Shown: in pieces, positions 5,188-8,939 of the stretch | Numbering within the stretch: the first letter of the stretch is position 1 | How the letters are laid out: the number at the start of each line of letters is the position of its first letter | Program-made: the position numbers and the translations under genes | Assembly (NCBI GenBank): GCA_025458735.1 | Contig: JALORV010000071.1 | Span: 1-8,939, forward strand | Length of the DNA: 8,939 nt | Direction of reading: 5' to 3' | Origin: Burkholderiaceae bacterium | GTDB taxonomy: Bacteria; Pseudomonadota; Gammaproteobacteria; Burkholderiales; Burkholderiaceae | The notes under the pieces: model-generated | What the model saw: the letters and a program-made list of their open reading frames with translations, nothing else | Databases searched by the model: none | What the model was told of the DNA's origin: nothing

Positions 5188-6143
5188 TCAGGTCACGATC
5201 GCACGGGCCAGTTCGACCAGGGTCAGCGGCGCGCAGCCTTCGGCCTTGTTGTTGGCGATGATGTAGCTGGGCTGGCCGCTCTTGATCGCCACGTGCACCA
5301 GGTGCGCGAGCGTGCCACGGGTGGCGATGTCGGGGTCGATGATGCGGTCAAACGGCGCGTAGCGGCTCTTGGCATCGTCGTAGCGGAAGCCGGAGTGCAG
5401 GTTCCAGCGCACCTCTGGCGTGCAGCGGCCGGCATGCGCGCATGGACGCCGATCGTCAGGCGGGTGCCGGTGTCGCGCAGCATGCGCACCAGCCTTGGCG
5501 TCAGCAGCTCGGCATTGCGCAGCTCGACGGCGTACAGCGGCGCCACCGCACCGATCGTGCGCGGCAGCGCGCCGAAGAACGCGCCCAGGCGCTCGATCGT
5601 CGCGTGGCTGGCGTCGCCCAGCACCTGCCCGCGCGGCAGCGGCGGCAGCTGGAACAGCAGCGGGCCGGCGCGCGCCCCCAGGCCTTCGATCGCGGGCGCG
5701 ATGAACTGGTCGATCGCGGTGGCGACATCGAGAAAGTACGGGTTCGGCTCAAGCGGCGCGCCGCGCTCGCCGCGCAGCGTCGCATCGGTCACCAGGGCGG
5801 GCGCCTTCACCAGGAAGCGAAAGTCCGCCGGCACCTGGTTCGCATAGCGCACGTAGTCGCTGCGCGGCAACGGCTGGTAGTAGCCACGGTCGATGCCGAC
5901 CAGTCGCAGCAGCGGATGCCTGGCATAGGCCTCGAGCCCGACCCGCGCCAGCGTCGATTCGCTGGCCGCATCGGCGTAGACGATGCCCTGCCAGCCCGGG
6001 AAGCTCCACGACGAGGTGCCCAGGTGCACGCTGGCGGGCAGCAGGCGTCCAAGCCGCAGGATCGCATCGTCGACCTCGGCCGGCCGCACGCTGCCCGCAC
6101 CGCGCGTGACCGGCGGCTGGTCGTCGTCGAACAGCGTCTCCAT
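5188..6143 (-). pseudogene. DUF72 (YecE-like) gene interrupted by a one-base frameshift
   Basis: Two overlapping bottom-strand frames together encode one DUF72 protein of about 318 residues. The first frame runs from ATG 6143 to codon 243 (5415) with Leu-Gly-Thr-Ser-Ser-Trp-Ser-Phe-Pro-Gly-Trp (41-51), Gly-Ile-Asp-Arg-Gly-Tyr-Tyr (82-88) and Phe-Arg-Phe-Leu-Val-Lys-Ala-Pro (107-114). Homology then continues in the -1 frame from about 5412 with Arg-Trp-Asn-Leu-His-Ser-Gly, Ala-Pro-Phe-Asp-Arg and Asn-Asn-Lys-Ala-Glu-Gly, ending at 5188. One missing base within CCAGAGGTG (5419-5411) explains it; restoring a G gives Gln-Glu-Val-Arg-Trp. Without it the first frame runs into unrelated Arg/Thr/Ser-rich residues. 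It may be a true mutation or a sequencing error. DUF72 proteins have a TIM-barrel fold and no settled function. The gene converges with apbE. Confidence 0.88.
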
Positions 6144-6151
6144 GCGCGCAC

Positions 6152-6157
6152 AGTGTA
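6152..6157 (-). promoter_or_regulatory. candidate -10 element of the DUF72 gene
   Basis: On the bottom strand TACACT is read 6157 to 6152, only 8 bases before the ATG at 6143. If used, the mRNA would be almost leaderless. No clear -35 is visible. Weak call. Confidence 0.25.
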
Positions 6158-6161
6158 AGCA

Positions 6162-6178
6162 CGGGCCGGCGCGGCCCG
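6162..6178 (-). terminator. GC-rich hairpin between the kinase and DUF72 genes
   Basis: CGGGCCG (6162-6168) and CGGCCCG (6172-6178) can form a 7-bp stem with a 3-base loop, and a weaker 5-bp repeat (6181-6185 with 6193-6197) lies beside it. Both sit in the 63-base gap after the kinase stop. There is no T-run, so intrinsic termination is uncertain. Confidence 0.25.
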
Positions 6179-6206
6179 CACCGGGACGGCAGCCCGGCGT
6201 CGGCGC

Positions 6207-8129
6207 TCAGCTCTGCTTGAGCTGCTCGATCACCGCCTCGGTGTCGAGCGAGAGCTGCATCGCACGGGTGGTCGGGCCCGGGCTCGGGTCGAGCGGCAGC
6301 CGCAGCAGGATCATGGTGCCGGCGCCCGGCACCGACTCGACCTTGAGGAAGGCCGCGATGCGCGCGGCGCGGCTTTTCATGTTCAGCATGCCGCGCCCCG
6401 CGCCCGTGGTGGTGGCGGCCAGTCCGCGACCGTTATCGGTCACGCGGATCGACATCCACTGCGCATCGCCGTCGTGATCGACGCCGAGCGTGACCCGCAC
6501 CACGCGCGCGCGGCTGTGCTTGATGGCGTTGGTCAGTGCCTCCTGCACGATGCGCAGCACCGGCAGCACGGCATTCGGATCGATGTCGACTTCCTCGGGC
6601 AGGTTGCGTGCGTCCCATTGCAGCTCCATGCCGACGGCACGCAGGCGCGGCTCCATGCGGAAGCGCATGTTGCCGAGGGCGGACAGCAGGCCCGAGTCGT
6701 CGGCCGCCAGCGCGTCGATCGCCAGCCGCATGTCGTCGATCGACTCGCGCAGGATCTGCGCCACCTGGTCGTTGGTCATGGCTCCGCGCTCGACCAGCAT
6801 CAGCGACGACAGCAGCTGCGATCCGAGACCGTCGTGCATGTCCTGCATGATGCGCTGGCGCTCCTGCGCACTCGCCTTCACGCGTTCGCTGTCGCGCAGG
6901 CGGTCGAAGTTGCGCTTGAGCAGCTGCTCGCGCTCGTGGATGCGCGACTCGAGCTCGGCGTTGGTCTTCTCGACATCGGCCAGCGAGCGCACGAAGCGGT
7001 CGATCAGTGCCGCGCCGAGGGCGATCACCAGCACCGGCGTGGCGATCGTCAGCAGCGCCGGGCTGGCAAACGGCAGCACGCCGACGGCGACGAGGAAGTC
7101 GTGCACGGCCGCGGCCAGCGCCACCAGCAGCGCCGCCACGATGAAGCGCAGCAGCAGCGAGGCTTCGGAAAGGGCCCGCCGCGCCAGCGACAGCACACCG
7201 AGTCCGAGCGCGCCCAGCATGATGGCGAGCCACAGCGGCCCGACCGTCAGGTCGAAGTTGTCGCCCGACAGCATGTACAGCACCGGCCCCATGGCAGCCA
7301 GCACAGCGATGCCGAACTCCGCCCGGCTCGCCGGCCGGCCGCTCTGGCGCCACAGCGTGACCGTGGCGAGCGCCGCGAAGGCCGCGGTGCCGAGGTAGAA
7401 GCCAAAGCGGCTGAGCAGGTGCGCCTGCGGGCTCAGTACCTCGAAAATCGCGTCCAGCGAGCGCACGGCCCAGAACATGGCGATCAGTGCCAGCAGCCCG
7501 AACAGGCTTTCGCTGCGCCGTCGCAGCCACAGCGCGGCGAAGCCGACGGCCAGCAGCACCGTGAGCAGCAGCGCGATCCAGCGCAGCGTGTGGCTGGCAA
7601 AGAACTCGCGACCGTAGCGCGGCTGCAGCGTCGCGGTCGGGCCGACCTCGGCTAGTCCGACCCCGTGCACGCCGTTGCCGTAGGAGGTGTAGATCAGCGC
7701 CTCGTTGGCGCCAACGCGCAGGAATTCCGGTGGCAGGTTGACCAGGTGCGGGCGGTGCCAGCGCACGCGGCGCGTGTCGGAGTCGGTCGGGATGTCGGCC
7801 AACATGCGACCGTTGAGATAGACCGTGCCGCCGGTGGGCAGCCGCTGCAGCAGCAGGCCCCAGCCGTCGGCCGGCGCGGACTTGACGTCGAAGCGCAGCC
7901 GCAGCCACAGGCCCTGCCGGGATCCGCTCGAGGACGACCAGCGCAGCGGCAGCGGATGCGCCTGCCAGTTCGCTTCGGGACCCGGCTGCGTCCCGGGCTG
8001 GCCGGTCACGAACTCGATGCGACGGAGGTCGATCGCCTCCTCGGCTCGAACTGCCGCGGGCCAGGCCACAACGACCAGCAGCGCGAACAGGAGCAGGCGG
8101 CACAGCGCGGCCGCAGCAGGCCAGGACAT
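6207..8129 (-). CDS. 7TM-receptor sensor histidine kinase (NarX/DesK-type, HisKA_3)
   Basis: The 640-residue product starts with a signal peptide (1-29, Ala-Val-Arg-Ala). A periplasmic beta-rich domain of about 150 residues follows, with Gly-Leu-Trp-Leu-Arg-Leu-Arg-Phe (73-80) and Val-Tyr-Leu-Asn-Gly-Arg (103-108), resembling the 7TMR-DISM jelly-roll sensor. Seven hydrophobic helices follow (about 182-202, 209-222, 240-259, 271-288, 297-315, 325-350, 355-376), then a coiled coil (383-425). The HisKA_3 core has phospho-accepting His432 in Asp-Met-His-Asp-Gly-Leu-Gly-Ser-Gln-Leu (430-439). The ATPase domain shows Glu-Ala-Leu-Thr-Asn-Ala-Ile-Lys-His (530-538, N box), Asp-Asn-Gly-Arg-Gly (565-569) and Gly-Arg-Gly-Met-Leu-Asn-Met (578-584). 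The start chosen is ATG 8129 because it begins a good signal peptide; a TTG at 8192 overlapping the regulator's stop would add 21 residues. The ligand is unknown, probably a small sugar-like or peptide-like molecule by analogy with 7TMR-DISM receptors. Confidence 0.9.
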   Translation of the reverse strand: MSWPAAAALCRLLLFALLVVVAWPAAVRAEEAIDLRRIEFVTGQPGTQPGPEANWQAHPLPLRWSSSSGSRQGLWLRLRFDVKSAPADGWGLLLQRLPTGGTVYLNGRMLADIPTDSDTRRVRWHRPHLVNLPPEFLRVGANEALIYTSYGNGVHGVGLAEVGPTATLQPRYGREFFASHTLRWIALLLTVLLAVGFAALWLRRRSESLFGLLALIAMFWAVRSLDAIFEVLSPQAHLLSRFGFYLGTAAFAALATVTLWRQSGRPASRAEFGIAVLAAMGPVLYMLSGDNFDLTVGPLWLAIMLGALGLGVLSLARRALSEASLLLRFIVAALLVALAAAVHDFLVAVGVLPFASPALLTIATPVLVIALGAALIDRFVRSLADVEKTNAELESRIHEREQLLKRNFDRLRDSERVKASAQERQRIMQDMHDGLGSQLLSSLMLVERGAMTNDQVAQILRESIDDMRLAIDALAADDSGLLSALGNMRFRMEPRLRAVGMELQWDARNLPEEVDIDPNAVLPVLRIVQEALTNAIKHSRARVVRVTLGVDHDGDAQWMSIRVTDNGRGLAATTTGAGRGMLNMKSRAARIAAFLKVESVPGAGTMILLRLPLDPSPGPTTRAMQLSLDTEAVIEQLKQS

Positions 8130-8188
8130 CGAAACGGAACGGGCCGCCGCGCAGCGGGCGGTGGCCGGGGCCGGCGCAGCGGCGGTGC

Positions 8189-8860
8189 TCAACTGCGCAG
8201 CAGGCCCATCTGGGTGGCCTCGTAGACGGCCTCGCCGCGCGAGTGAACGGCCAGCTTGCGGTAGATCTTCTTGATGTGGGCGGTGACCGTGTGCGGCGAG
8301 ATGCCGAGGATCTCGCCGATCTCGTTGAAGCTCATGCCCTTGGCGAGCAGCTGCAGGATCTCGGTTTCGCGCGCCGACAGCGGATTCTGCTCGGCGCCCT
8401 GCACGCGTGCCGGCGCGGCGGTACCCATGCGGTTGCGGATGGCGCGCAGCACGCTGCGCGCGACCACCGGACTCACCGGCGAGCCGCCAGCCCGCAGCAG
8501 ACGGATGCAGGAGATCACGTCGGCCGGCGCGGAGTCCTTCAGGATGTAGCCGGTGGCGCCGGCCTCGATCGAGGAGACCACATGCTGCTCGTCGCCGAAC
8601 ACGGTGACCACCATGATGTCGACATCGGGCTTCTTCTGGCTGACCTGGCGGATCAGCTCGATGCCGCTGCCATCGGGCAGGCCGAGGTCGATCAGCATGA
8701 CGTCGAAGGTCTCGCGGTCGATGATCGCCTGCGCCTCGCGCTTGTTGGCGGCCACGCCAACCAGCTTCATGCTGGGCTCGTTTTCGACAATCTGCACGAA
8801 GCGGCGTCGGAACTCCGGCTCGTCCTCGACGATGATGATCGAAATCGGCTGCTCGCTCAT
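8189..8860 (-). CDS. NarL/FixJ-family response regulator with LuxR-type HTH
   Basis: The 223-residue protein has an N-terminal receiver domain with acidic pair Glu12-Asp13, phosphoacceptor Asp58 in Leu-Ile-Asp-Leu-Gly-Leu-Pro-Asp-Gly (56-64), switch Thr86 and conserved Lys108 in Tyr-Ile-Leu-Lys-Asp (105-109). A linker (about 127-158) leads to a LuxR/GerE HTH with Leu-Ser-Ala-Arg-Glu-Thr-Glu-Ile-Leu (161-169) and Ile-Ser-Pro-His-Thr-Val-Thr-Ala-His-Ile-Lys-Lys-Ile-Tyr (187-200). It should be phosphorylated by the kinase encoded just downstream, 59 bases away, and bind DNA as a dimer. The start is ATG 8860, preceded by GGGAGG and then TTGG; the frame is open for 25 more codons upstream but those cover the promoter region and look non-coding. 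Targets are unknown. Confidence 0.95.
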   Translation of the reverse strand: MSEQPISIIIVEDEPEFRRRFVQIVENEPSMKLVGVAANKREAQAIIDRETFDVMLIDLGLPDGSGIELIRQVSQKKPDVDIMVVTVFGDEQHVVSSIEAGATGYILKDSAPADVISCIRLLRAGGSPVSPVVARSVLRAIRNRMGTAAPARVQGAEQNPLSARETEILQLLAKGMSFNEIGEILGISPHTVTAHIKKIYRKLAVHSRGEAVYEATQMGLLRS

Positions 8861-8884
8861 CCAACCTCCCGGCCCTGCGAATAC

Positions 8885-8895
8885 GCGATGATAGC
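8885..8895 (-). promoter_or_regulatory. candidate -10 region (GCTATCATCGC) of the regulator-kinase operon
   Basis: On the bottom strand TATCAT (8893 to 8888) lies 27 bases before the ATG at 8860, with a good ribosome binding site in between. It is the closest of the three related sites to a standard -10 hexamer. The -35 region (around 8911-8916, ATTTCC) is weak. Confidence 0.5.
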
Positions 8896-8939
8896 CGCTG
8901 GGGCCGTGGGGGAAATGGCCCGATGCGCACGCCAAAAAC

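Noticed and set aside
5404..5420. Programmed -1 frameshifting in the DUF72 gene
   Set aside because: A -1 slip would join the halves neatly, but there is no slippery heptamer (X XXY YYZ) or downstream hairpin that I can see, so a one-base deletion or sequencing error is more likely.
4780..5847. 355-residue top-strand open frame spanning the apbE end and the DUF72 gene
   Set aside because: It overlaps apbE in another frame and runs antisense to the DUF72 gene; Arg/Ala/Ser/Pro-rich with no family sequence.
6474..7655. 393-residue top-strand open frame opposite the kinase gene
   Set aside because: It lies entirely antisense to a well-supported histidine kinase, is rich in Gln, Arg and His as expected of a shadow, and has no recognisable motif.
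8130..8930. Long upstream extension of the kinase frame to 907 residues
   Set aside because: The extension runs through the response regulator gene in another frame; real kinase sequence begins with the signal peptide at 8129.

Overview
The window is GC-rich (roughly two thirds G+C by eye) chromosomal DNA, densely packed with genes and free of mobile elements. The gene content (TPM/YIP1 cluster, msrA, a DUF4266/DUF3570/ApbE set, a 7TM-receptor histidine kinase with a NarL-type regulator) and the short TANCAT-like -10 elements close to start codons suggest a gammaproteobacterium near the Xanthomonadales (Lysobacter/Rhodanobacter-like). That placement is inferred from style, not from a marker gene.

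Layout. Positions 1-1483 (+) hold a tightly coupled envelope cluster: the C-terminal half of a membrane TPM-domain protein with a glycine-rich tail, a second soluble TPM-domain protein, and a five-helix YIP1-family membrane protein starting at a TTG that overlaps the previous stop. msrA (1603-2181, +) follows as a single gene. Positions 2252-5180 (+) hold the most interesting part: an exported TlpA-like thioredoxin, a 73-residue DUF4266 lipoprotein ending in Gly-Gly-Gly-Gly-Cys-Gly-Cys-Asn, a DUF3570 outer-membrane beta-barrel, and an ApbE-type FAD:protein FMN transferase. The bottom strand carries a DUF72 (YecE-like) gene broken by a one-base frameshift (5188-6143) and, further upstream on that strand, a response regulator and histidine kinase pair (8860 down to 6207). 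apbE and the DUF72 gene converge with only 7 bases between their stop codons.

How the genes may work together. Thioredoxin, Cys-tailed lipoprotein, barrel and FMN transferase look like one uncharacterised envelope redox or metal-handling system. The DUF3570 protein contains Asp-Ser-Ile-Ser-Gly-Ala-Ser (residues 90-96), which resembles the Asp-x-x-Ser/Thr-Gly-Ala-Ser/Thr sequence that ApbE enzymes flavinylate. The local ApbE has no signal peptide, and an in-frame stop rules out a missed one. The same 11-base sequence GCTANCATCGC lies 21-29 bases upstream of tlpA, apbE and the response regulator. It is probably a -10 element but could be a shared control site. No RNA genes, CRISPR arrays, insertion sequences or attachment sites were seen, and no gene-free stretch exceeds 300 bases.
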